A DNA stretch of 64,000 nt from Arthrinium phaeospermum (taxonomy: Eukaryota; Ascomycota; Sordariomycetes; Amphisphaeriales; Apiosporaceae). Of this stretch, positions 1 to 9,900 are shown piece after piece. The stretch lies in assembly GCA_006503535.1 (NCBI GenBank), contig QYRS01000003.1, positions 2,418,001 through 2,482,000 of the forward strand, given 5' to 3'. The position numbers and the translations under genes were made by a program. A model generated the notes under the pieces. The model saw nothing but the letters and a program-made list of their open reading frames with translations, was not told where the DNA came from and made no database searches. Numbering within the stretch: position 1 is the first letter of the stretch; every line of letters begins with the position of its first letter.

Positions 1-1294
1 CTGTCGACTCGCTTTGCCTAGAGTCAAATAGTCTCTTGGGCTTCGTGACGGGCGTTCGGTCACTGATGAGACACCATGTGCTGCTCTCTGTAACGGGGCT
101 GCTACTCTTGATCAACGCGATACTTATACCCCTCAGCGCCGAAGCCTTTCGTATATCGGTTCGAGGTCCTGACTGCTCGCCGCAGACGACTGCTTCGTCC
201 CACTGTGATGTGACGGTACAGGCCGTCCCTACCCTGGTGAGCATCGCCATTGCATTGCTGAGCGTCATGATGCTGTTGGTCGTAGTCACAGCTGCCACGC
301 TGCGGAAGTGGAAGTCGGGCGTCTGGAGGAATCCCTGGAACATTGAGATGATGGGGCAGCTTGCCGCGAACCAGGAGTTCCGCGGATTGATCAAGAAATT
401 CGAACCAAAAAACAACAGCGCCGTCATCACGAACAAGGATGCCATCAAGACGCTTGGCCAACGGAGATTTGGTCTCAATGGCTGGTACGACAACTACGGT
501 TGGAACTACGGAATCGTCATCAAGAACGACGCGGGCAGTCTACCAAGAAACCATAAAAGGAAGGTCGGCTTCAGCAACAGGAATACCCCAGCTATGCGGA
601 GCAAAGCGATGCCGTTCCGCGCCTTGGGCCTTTGGGGCCGGCTTCTAGCTCTTCTGCTACTGGTTGCTCTGCTCGTCACCTCGCTCGTGTACATCAGCAC
701 GGGCGCGAACTCGAAGTTTGAGCATTTCATGGATGGCGATTCGTTCGGAGTCCGTTTCTTGTTTTGTGGCGTCGGCGTGGTTGTTTCCCTGTATTGGGCC
801 ACTTTCTTCAATGGCAAGTTCACCTGACATGCTACAGACTCCCTTTACTGACTGCGACTCTTCTAGCTGTCGCGTTCCTTAGTCCGTACCGGCTCTACCG
901 CAAGCATTTCGACATTGCGTCAGTTCTGACCCCGCCCACGAATGCATATTCTGGGCTTTGGGAGGTGTGCAGACGGCGACGTCCCGATATCTATCTGGGT
1001 CTTGTGGCGTTCACGGCGATCTTATCTGATGTGCTGCCCATTTTGTTGGCCAATGTCCCCTCCAAGGCCTTGCAGGCGTCCACGGCGCACTTTGTATGCA
1101 CCTGGTTCGCGGCTGCCATCTTGTCGCTGATGTTGGTCGTCATCACCGGGTCCTTCTTGGTGGACTGGCCTTCCATGTCCATGAATCCCAGCAAAGTCGC
1201 CGGGGCTATGTACTTTGCGCAGGATCCCGGGACGTTTCTGGGTGGTTACGCGGCAAGGTCAAGCACGCCGGGCGGAAGGTCCAGTCAGGTATAG
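1..1294 (+). CDS. DUF3433-type multi-pass membrane protein, 3' part only
   Basis: The reading frame is already open at the window edge (first full codon at 3), so the 5' end lies outside. Exons are 1-813 and 867-1294. They join in frame across a 53-base GC-AG intron (GCAAGT at 814, branch CTGAC near 848, TTCTAG ending 866). About 412 residues are visible. They hold roughly six hydrophobic segments, in two groups of four and two: the first two lie around a short Cys-containing loop, followed by a charged soluble stretch of about 100 residues, then two more; after the splice come two more. The layout and the segment around LSDVLPILLANVP resemble the fungal DUF3433 family, whose function is unknown. 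An internal ATG at 66 could be a start, but the open upstream frame makes truncation by the window more likely. It is convergent with the next gene. Confidence 0.7.
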
Positions 1295-1337
1295 AAGGAG
1301 CTAATCAACACAATGTAAATAGACGAGTAATGTCAGT

Positions 1338-1472
1338 TTGGTTTTGAATAATAATAATAACCAACACAGCTTCAACAACATCAAGCGTTCAAAACCCGCC
1401 GCCCGCTTGATCCAGCAAACATCCCGTACATTTCGTTTCCCCCCTTTCCTCACCGAATCAAACCTCATCTTC
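1338..1472. other. short convergent intergenic gap
   Basis: This is the 3' to 3' gap between the DUF3433 gene and the NmrA-like gene. It contains a short AAT-rich run near 1347-1360. No gene is seen. Confidence 0.5.
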
Positions 1473-2745
1473 TCAGCTGCTACTGCCGCTGCCCGGGCCG
1501 TACTTGATGCCCGCCTCGGCGTTCTTGATTGCGACCCGGGTCCACTCGTCCAGCTCCTCCCGGGGCAGCCCCAGGGCGTCGTTGTCGAGCCCCCGCCGAG
1601 CCTCGAAGTTGCCCGCGCCGTCCGGGAAGAAGACGCGCGCGTAAAGGAGCTTCAGGTACCCCGTGCGCTCGCCGGCCTGCATCTCCCCGAGGCCGGCCCG
1701 GTACCGCTCGGTCGCGTCCTCGTGCCGGAGCGTCCAGTCCTTGGCGTCGGTGCCCGTCACCCGCAGCACCGACTCGAACATGTCCCGCTGGCTGACCAGG
1801 AAGGACGACACGTAGACGAATTTGTTCTGGTAGGTTTCCAGGGAGGGTGCGTCGCCGGGAGCCTGGGTGGGGAGGGAGAGGAGGTTGGCTACGGCGCGAC
1901 CGTTTTGCGGCATGGTCTTTTTGGGAATACTGGTCAGTCTTGTGAGGCTTATAATCGTCCGGTATCAGACAAAGCGGAACAGGAGAATGAAGCAGGCTGC
2001 GGTTTACGCACTATAGTGTTGATCTTGCGCGTCCCTTCACCATAAAAGGTGAAGGTGCGTCCAGCCCAGTCCAGCCCGTAACACAGCGGGCTGAAACCCA
2101 GGCTGAACTCGTACCAGAAGCTCGTGATGACGGCCACCCAGGCGTTGACGCCGAGCTCCTCGATGCGCCGGCGGATCGCGCGCTCGCTGCTGAAGAAGAC
2201 GTCGTCGGCGAGTTTCTCATCGGCCATGTCGACGGTCCACTCGTTGGGGAGGACCTACGTTTACGCTGGGTCAGTGGCGATGCCCTTGTCACAAGTAATA
2301 AGGGCAACCGGTCCTAGAAGGCAGATCGTGGTTTTACGCACATAAGGCACGCCAGCTTCCGCCGCCGCCTCCACGAGCTTCAGCTGCGTCGCCTGCTGGT
2401 CCAGACCCGTGCTCGGAAGCGTGATGACCAGGGCCTCTTGTCCGCGCAAGGCCCCCACGAGGGTCGAAGGGTTCTCGTAGTCCACCGCCGCCGACGTCAC
2501 TCCGGCGGGCATGACGCTGGTGCTCCCTTTCCGCGTAATGGCCGTCACTTCGTGCTTGCCTTTCTGCAGCAGGGCTTCGACTATGTATTTACCGATGGTG
2601 CCGGTGGCCTATTCAGGTTGGTCAGCTGGCTGAAGACGGACGATGATGCTTTGCTGGTGGTAAAGAGGGGTGGAAAAACAAGAAAAGGGGTTTGCGAGCT
2701 TACGCCAACGATGGCGACTTTCTTGATGAAGTTTGACTCGGACAT
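1473..2745 (-). CDS. NmrA-like / isoflavone-reductase-type NAD(P)-binding protein
   Basis: Four exons on the minus strand: 2745-2704, 2608-2342, 2254-2012 and 1916-1473, all phase 0, giving 331 residues. The N-terminus VAIVGATGTIG (residues about 10-20) is the GxxGxxG dinucleotide-binding turn of an NmrA-type atypical short-chain dehydrogenase. The first splice falls directly before ATGTIG. A second hallmark, VPYVLPNEW, is formed by joining exons 2 and 3. Length fits the family (about 300-340). Members are redox sensors or reductases acting on phenylpropanoid-like or unknown substrates. No substrate can be assigned from the sequence. Two of the three introns begin with the uncommon GTGCGT donor. 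The final intron ends at AAAAAG, a weak acceptor that is nevertheless the one that preserves the frame. Confidence 0.85.
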
Positions 2746-3357
2746 TGTGATTCGAAATTGCTGTTTGTTGGTATGTATGTGTCCGGCAGAAATCATACAA
2801 GTAAATAAGTTCTTGGAGTCTTCGAGGGTTTTGTATTATGAGTTCTTATAACCAGCTCGAGGGGGCTGTAACTATTACTTGTACTAGAATGACAAAGCTA
2901 TTTCTGCAGATTTCCCCCAAGCCCCGGCACTCTATCTCCTCACCTGCTTGCCACGCACAGCATAAACCACGGAGTTATCACCACTTACACCCCCTAGAGT
3001 AGTGCCACTGCTGCGCGTGTGGTAGCGGCGCTGCCAGGAGTTAAGCGTAGTTGCGGCGATAGCGAGATACCTGATCAGGCTAGTACGACTGGACAATTTC
3101 GATGCCCGCGTCATGCCGTCTCCTTAAAGCCGTCGGGGCGGAAGAGACTTTACGTGGGACATAAAGCACCCACCACATTAATCCTGGGCATTCAGTAAGA
3201 GAGAAAATAAAGAAACATGGCTTGCAGGCCAACAGCTGAGAACTGTCTGTCTGCCTGTCTGTTCAAATAGCATAAAAAAGAAGCGACGAACATCCCAAAG
3301 AGACGCATGAACCATTAACGATATCAAAAAAGGATCACGAATCGCGTTGATCAGTTA
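2746..3357. other. upstream region of the NmrA-like gene
   Basis: About 600 bases between the NmrA-like start and the tRNA 3' end. It should carry the promoter of the reductase gene. A 60-codon minus-strand frame at 2932-3114 has no recognisable features. Apart from the Pol III terminator listed separately, nothing else stands out. Confidence 0.4.
3326..3331 (-). terminator. Pol III T6 terminator of tRNA-Asp
   Basis: A run of six A on the plus strand is six T on the tRNA strand. It starts about 27 bases downstream of the tRNA 3' end, as expected for RNA polymerase III termination. Confidence 0.6.
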
Positions 3358-3472
3358 CTCTCTGGCGGGGAATTGAACCCCGGTCTCGAGCGAACACGTT
3401 TCTAGTCCGGGGTTTAATTCCCGGACAGAGATGAATGACAAGCTCGCATACTGACCACTATACTACCAAAGA
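3358..3472 (-). tRNA. tRNA-Asp (GTC) with a 43-nt intron
   Basis: Read on the minus strand, the acceptor TCTTTGG (3472-3466) pairs with CCAGAGA (3365-3359) with one G-T wobble, followed by discriminator G at 3358. The D region TAGTATAGTGG fits an A box. The anticodon stem is CGAGC/GCTCG, with anticodon loop TTGTCA before the split (anticodon GTC) and C after it. The T-arm contains the B box GGTTCAATTCC. Removing 43 bases between positions 37 and 38, the canonical eukaryotic intron site, gives a 72-nt mature tRNA. The intron contains a strong hairpin (GTCCGGG pairing with CCCGGAC). It is unusual in also carrying an inverted near-copy of the tRNA 3' part. The gene could be functional, since both internal promoter boxes and a T6 terminator are intact, or it could be a disrupted copy. 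Confidence 0.8.
3407..3431 (+). repeat. inverted copy of the tRNA-Asp T-arm/acceptor inside the intron
   Basis: Bases 3407-3431 on the plus strand match the minus-strand segment 3383-3359 (T-arm plus acceptor 3' strand) at 22 of 25 positions. The two segments therefore form an inverted repeat with a 23-base spacer. The copy ends in ACAGAGA where the host tRNA has CCAGAGA. Confidence 0.8.
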
Positions 3473-3980
3473 CTCGCTTGTTGAGAAAACGGGGTGTTTT
3501 AAGCGTATATATTGGGATTACAGATCGTAAAAATTCGACTCACGCTAATTCAGGGTCCAACGGGGCTCTCGAATACTCAGCCAATCAAATAAATTTGTTT
3601 GGCCTGTCCAAGGTGGGGGACACGACACAGTGACTGGTACATCTCCACGCATTTCTACTGTCCTATTCAATACTTCCAAGCCCCTGCGAGAATAAACCGG
3701 CCAAGTCTCCTCAAGAATAAACAGGTCTACAAGTATAATAGATTTATTATTCCAATATTATTAGTTTATTCCACTGTTATTCCATTGTTATTCCCCGGAG
3801 TAAGTGGTGTAATCAAGACGGTTCATTCCTGCGGCCGCTTGACTTCCCGTGAATGATCAGCAGGCCAGTATTTAATCAAGTGCTTCAATTAACGGAATGA
3901 ACAGTATGCCAATAGCACCAAGTAAACCCTGGTATGTATGTACAGTACAGCATAATCCTGCTGGGAGCAGCGTTATACAT
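3473..3980. other. intergenic region between tRNA-Asp and the ZIP gene
   Basis: About 500 bases, AT-rich in 3720-3800. It lies upstream of the tRNA and downstream of the ZIP transporter stop codon. An 85-codon plus-strand frame at 3599-3856 shows no domain, and I do not call it a gene. Confidence 0.4.
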
Positions 3981-5801
3981 CTAAGCCCACAACCCCAATA
4001 AGCCCATAAGCGCCATGCCGGCAACAAATCCCACCGAGGCGCACGTCGTCTGCAAGGCGCCAGCATTGACGAGCTCACCGTCGTTGACCCAGTCGTGCGC
4101 CCACATCTCTACGATGCCGACCCAGAGCAGGACGCCGGCCGAAAGGGCGTCGAGGAAGCCGATGGTGAAGAGGGTGTTGGGGTCCTGGCCGTTGAAGTGC
4201 TTCAGCACCGCGATACCGATACCCATGCCCAAGGGCGTCGTGATACCGAATCCAGCGGCCATCAATAGCTTTACCCTCATGCTGGGGCCGTTCGGCGATG
4301 AAGGGATCAGTGACGAAGCAGAATTGCCCTCATTCTTAGAAGGACTAGCCGGCTGGGCTGTCGTCTGGGCTGGCGTCTGGGCTGGCGTCTGGGCTGGCGA
4401 CTGGATTGGCGACTCGTTTGCTGGGATAGCCGCGATGCGGGTACCCAGCGCGATGCCTTCGAACAACTGGTGGAAGAGGATCACGATGAAGAGGGTGATG
4501 AAGAAAGAATCGCCCGCTACGACAAGTGTGAGACCGACCACTACGGCACGAGATGCTTGTCAGTACGTGCTTCCGTAAGAACGCGACAGGAAAGCTTACA
4601 TACATGCCGAATGGAAGAGGATGCCTGCCTCTAGGATCCACACCTTGACCGACTCTTTACTGAACTTCGAACAAGTACAGTAATCCTCCAGTCGGTGGCA
4701 GATGTAGTCCACGAGGAACGCAAGAACGAGGCCGCCCATGACGATGGCAGCCGTCGTGCCCTCGAAATGGATACGGTCTTTGAGACACGGATTGCCGAAC
4801 ATGAGCGAAGCGTGAGTGAACAGCTGTCATTTGCAGGAGCTGTTGTTAGCGCGAGATCAATTGACGCCTGGGAGAAGGGGAGCCAACTGGCGTACATGAA
4901 CAAGGGCCGTGGCGATAATGACTCCTGTCCCGAATTGTTTCAGGAACACAGTAATAAGGTTACCGTTCCCCGACAGGATACGTCCGAGGAGGATGGGAAC
5001 GGCGGCGCCGAGGAAACTGGTAATGAGGATCACGAACAGGAGCCCTACTCGGAGCGGGATGTTGTAGTCTCGCTCTCTTGGCCCGCACGACGGCGCGGCT
5101 GTCGCCGACCCCTCCGATTGACCGGCGCCTACACAATGCCTAGAAAGCCCTCCCGTTAGTGATGTGATTCGCTGATGTGCGAAAGAGAAGAAACGGGGTC
5201 CGAGGCGGGCACGTACTCGACGCCGGCATGGAAATGACAATTAGTGCCGCCTTGTTGAGAAGAGGCATCGCCTTGATCGTGGCCATGGTCGTGGTCGTGA
5301 TGTTCATCACCGCCCGACTCTCCGCCAGACCCATGTGTGCTACCCTCGGGAGCAACCTCGACGTCACTGCCATCGGGGCCGACGCAGAATCTGTTGTCAC
5401 CAAGTCAGCCACCGCTCGACAGTAGACGCTAGCCGGTAAGAGGACCAAGGTCTTGCTCACGTGTCTGATCCATGCTGGTGGCAGTCCGTATACGCAGGCG
5501 GCGGAGGCGTTGTCGCTGTTGCCTGTCCGAGGATATGGTATTCGGCTGTGCCAAACATGCAAAACCTAGACGAGTCCATCAGCCATGGGTTACACTAGAC
5601 AAGGCCCGTAGGTGCAATCGCTTACACGGTGGCGCCGTGGTTGTGGCAGTCTGATATGGCTGTGACTTGTGGGGAGGCGGTCGTCGACGTGGGAGGCACC
5701 GTCGTCGTCTGCTGCTGTCGGCGGGCATGTGGTGCCAGATGGCTTGCCGACGCCCCTCCTAGTGATAAGAGTGACACGAAGATGATGCTAGAAGAGACCA
5801 T
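3981..5801 (-). CDS. ZIP-family zinc/iron transporter with a Cys/His-rich N-terminal domain
   Basis: Six exons: 5801-5626, 5565-5461, 5390-5217, 5139-4896, 4823-4604 and 4540-3981, giving 492 residues. A signal peptide (MVSSSIIFVSLLSLGGASAS) comes first. Three CHxHx5C motifs follow at residues 52-61, 87-96 and 145-154, with a His-rich run (DEHHDHDHGHD) between the second and third, likely outside the cell or in a lumen. Membrane helices follow, with the ZIP signatures FGTGVIIATALVH, EAGILFHSALVGLTL and FHQLFEGIALG, the metal-path residues of the family. The usual cytosolic variable loop is replaced by a Pro-Ala-Gln-Thr repeat and Ser-rich stretch after TM5. It probably imports zinc or a related divalent metal. 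Substrate and membrane (plasma membrane or organelle) cannot be decided here. Confidence 0.9.
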
Positions 5802-6958
5802 GTTGGATTTATCGATGCAGAAACCGTTGTGCTAAAACAAACAGATAGGCTCACAACTCTGGATGATGGATGATGGATGCTTCATGTATTGGCCATGGAC
5901 CTGGCTGTTCTGGGGTCTTTTTCATTGTCACGTCCGGCCAAGAAGCCGTATGTCTATCAAGGTCCTCAAGATTGAAAGTGCAGCCAATGCGAGTGCCTGC
6001 CAGTTCCACCAGGATGAGATTTCCCATGTTACGCCAAGCGCGAGTTCCGTAAACGCCAAGAGACACCAGACGAACAGGAAGCCGTTGATTATCAAGTCGA
6101 ATGAGATGGATAATCAATGGTATAAACGACCCGGGGTATATGTTGTAAAAGTATGTTTATACGAGTGTAACAACCCGATTGTTACTAGTAGTACTGTAAT
6201 CTATTACCAGCTGCCTGGAAAGTCTAGCTGTTCAGTTGGAAAGTCCGCTTTCTTATTGATGTCCCTACTGCCTTGGCGATGAAGTTTAGGTAGAGTTGGG
6301 AAATACTCCGTAGGTATGGACGCAAAAAGAGGATGGCGTAGACACCTTGATGGCTACCAAGCAATTGCCAAGCCGGAGAGGCAGCCACGACCAAGAGCCT
6401 AGCGAGGAAGGAAAAAAAAAAAAAAAAAAAAAAAAAAACGGCCATCATGACTTGGCATCTTTGCCCGGAAAGTTTCGACTTTGACAAGCTATGGCCGTAC
6501 TTTACATATCTCAACTGAATTGGCGTTCGTCCGGGTCCAACATGGTGGCAGCTGCCAGTGCTCAACACAAATCTTTGAATAGAAAGTAGGTAGGTACATA
6601 CCTTGAAGAGCCTCACGAATGCATAGGCTTCTCGTGGCAGGCACCATGCATGGCATATCACGAGAAACAACCAACACACGCAAAGCAATTGAATCACGTC
6701 GTTGTGCATTTACACCTTGCGCTTGCTATATCCACCCAATCAGACCGGTACCTTGCCAAGATGCTCCAAGCCTACCAGACCACCGAGGCAGATTGAAAGG
6801 AAATCTTTGGCATGGACTCGTCTACTCATCCAACATCACCTCTGCCAATGCCACATCACACCATACCATACCATATCATACCAAACCGCCCTTCCCCTGG
6901 CAGTTACTCCCCTCTTCCGCTACTGACCCACCCTAGAGAGTGCTACCCTTGATGCATC
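5802..6958. other. promoter side of the ZIP gene and 3' flank of the RasGAP gene
   Basis: About 1.15 kb between the ZIP start codon and the RasGAP stop. It holds a 27-base poly-A run (6412-6438) and one TACTCCGTA 9-mer (6304-6312). No coding potential is recognised. Confidence 0.5.
6412..6438 (+). repeat. 27-base poly-A homopolymer
   Basis: Uninterrupted A run between GG and CGG in the intergenic DNA upstream of the ZIP gene. Its length may vary or be an assembly uncertainty. No retroelement features flank it. Confidence 0.9.
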
Positions 6959-9900
6959 TTATATGATGATGAGCTGTGTAGGCATGGTTGTTAGTCTACG
7001 GTGTCTTTACGGATAGGAGTGGCTCGTATTGTTCCAAGCTTACCTCGATGAGCTTCTCGGTCAGAGCAAAGCACTGCTTGTCGGGTTCCTGGCCCTGGCT
7101 GAACGAGCACGATCTCCAAAGGCCTCCGAAGCCCACGTCTTCGAGTATTTCGTTGAGGACACCGCTCGTCTCCATCGCCGCCGAGATATTGGGGTCCGCC
7201 GTCATGGCTTGGAGCAACTCGTGGGCGGCTTCGAGCGTGGTGGAGTTTTGGCAATGCAACAGGATATCGTCCAGTATCTGTACGATTGGGTAGCTCCTAG
7301 AAAATTTGAAAAAGAACACAAATGGTTAGCTTCGATGGCGTCTTTCCCGTTCTCGGCTATTCCATAGAAACCGTCTCGCCGGGGGTAGAACTCACAGATG
7401 AGCAATGACAGCAGGCCGGATGGCAGCCAGCTCGTTCAGCCACAGGAAGGTGCGATGCTGCACAGAATCTTGCAGATACTGGAAATCCACGAGCGCAATG
7501 GCCGTGTTCAGCAGCATGTCCTTGTCCTTGACCATGTTAATTCCCGGATTCGTCCGCACTTGCGGCATCGTCATCACACTCATCGGGTTGATGCCGGATT
7601 GCCACAGTGTTTCCTTGAGCTCGTCCGACCCTACTGTCCGCGATTGCACGAGGGCGAAGTATGGAGATGCAAGCATCTCCGATGGGAGCTGCTCGGGCCG
7701 TCCGACCACGGGGTGGCTCATCTCCAAGAGGGTCGAGAGAACGCGCAGACCAGTGCCCTTGGTCATGGTGTCCGTCAATCCACGGATGAGGCACGCACCT
7801 ATGGCGAAGTGGAAATTCTCAACCGTGAAGTGGATGCCATACAAGTCATCCAGTGGCAGCGCAGCATCTTCCAGTTGGGCACGGCCTTGGATCAAAACCT
7901 GTGCCATCTTTCCGTTGCGCACTTCCCCAGACGATCCAATGTTGGTAAGCACCGCCTCGAGAAAATTGGCTGCACAGTTGAACAGGCTTGGAGGAACCAA
8001 GCGGAGCAGGGAAATTGCAAGCCAGAATAACTGTAGGCCGTACCGAGATGTTGTCAGCAGTTTGCCCATCATTTTCGACAGCGAAGTCACAATGGCAATG
8101 AGCATCTCGTTGTTGTCTTCGCCGAACCGGCCCACCGCGCTACGGAGGGCGACTAGGACCTGATACAGGAGATCGTCGTCAACTTCTTCCCTGGCCAGGC
8201 ATCCCATCACTGTGAACGCTCTTGGCTGGACTGCAGGGTTGTTCTGGAACGCGGTACTGGCCACCAGGCTCATCCACCTGGAACGCCAGGCATTGGCCAT
8301 GTCTACGGACGGAGCAGCAGTAGAGCAGATGTCGAAGAGGAGGGCAGCCAGACTCTCCGTGCCACCGAGGGTTTGCCCGTTCTCTTGGTTCGTGGAGATG
8401 GAGGCGCCATCGCGAGTAAACACCGGGGGAGAGAAGATGTCGTTTCTCGGTTCCGACAGGGTGTCGAGAGCGCCACGGAGTTTCGACAATTTCGCTTCTT
8501 CCAGATTGAACGAGGTGCAGGCGGCATGGATGGAGTTAATGAGAAGCCTGTGTACTAGAATGCGAACATCCGAGGGGCCTGTATTGGCAAGCATGGTGAC
8601 GACATGGAAGATCTCGGGGAGATAAAGCTGAGATTGGACGCCGCAGTCAAACGACAACGACAGACAAAACTGAAGCAGGGTACAGATCTCGGGCCAGACA
8701 GCGTTATCCGGCATGTACTTGGTGGGTCGCTGGGATGACCTGTTGAGGGCCTTGCGCAAGCGCGAGATGATTTTGCCCCTGAGTGTAATGGTGCCCATCG
8801 CCGTAATGATGGACGTCAGGCACTGGGTCTGCTCATCGTGCATTCCAAGCGCCAACGCTGCCTTCAAGACTTCTTCGAGGAATATATCAAGCAGGGTTTC
8901 GTCCTTGTATATGGACGGCCATACAGTGTGCTCCAAGGTCAGGTTGAGGGTGGGGTCTGTAATAGTCACATCAATGAGTTTGCGGAAGATGACGGCGATC
9001 CTCTCCTTGCCCTTCTCGCTGTCAGCTTCGTCTCCAAGGAGTGAGGTTCGAAGACTCGGTAGCCAAGGTGCCATATATGCCAGGCTCAGTGGCTTTTGTT
9101 CGTCCGAGAAGCTTTCCCAGCCCACAAAGAATTCGTTTAAGAAGTCTGATGTCAGTTGAGGCTCTTCCTGGGCCAAATGCTTGCTGATGTTGACGATGAA
9201 TTGGGTCGGATCAAGAGGAACAGCGATATCTGGTAAAAGTCAGTATCAGCGTAATAACGGTATAGGGTATTCGGGTAAAGTTACCTCGGATACACATGAA
9301 CTTGGAAGCAGCCTTGAATTTGAAGGCGCGGCAAAGGGCACCGAGTAGGTTATAGGAAGAAAGCCGTAAAATGGGATCCGCGGCAGCCAGGTTTGTGAGA
9401 GCGAGGTTGAGCAGAGTTCCGGGAACGTCTTGTGGTCGAATAAGCCGTTCGTATGACTTCAATGTCCTTGTATCTTTGCCGTACTTGGCCTTCGCACCAC
9501 GAACGGCCTGCAGGACGTCCGCTTTCTTAGGGCTCTGGAAGTACATGACTATCTTGCCATTGTCTGCGCGCAGACCAAATGCAGAGTCGTCGTCAGTTGG
9601 GATGGATGTCGGAGCTTCTTCCACCTCGCCCAACCTGAAGATATCGTTGACAGTGGCGTGAAGGCGGAAGCCTGGGTGCACCTCCTGTTTCTTCGTCGTC
9701 GTGACTTGGACGAACTGGCTGCCAACTTTGATGATGACCTCAATCTGGCCCCGGGTTTTAGATAGCCTGGTTATAGATTGGAACACATATCTAGTATCTG
9801 TTACGACGCTGATGGTCTCCTTTGGCAGATGCAGTTGGCTGAGGTGGAAATGTGACTGAAGGTCTTGTAGACTTCCAATAAGGTGGTAATCGACGTTGCC

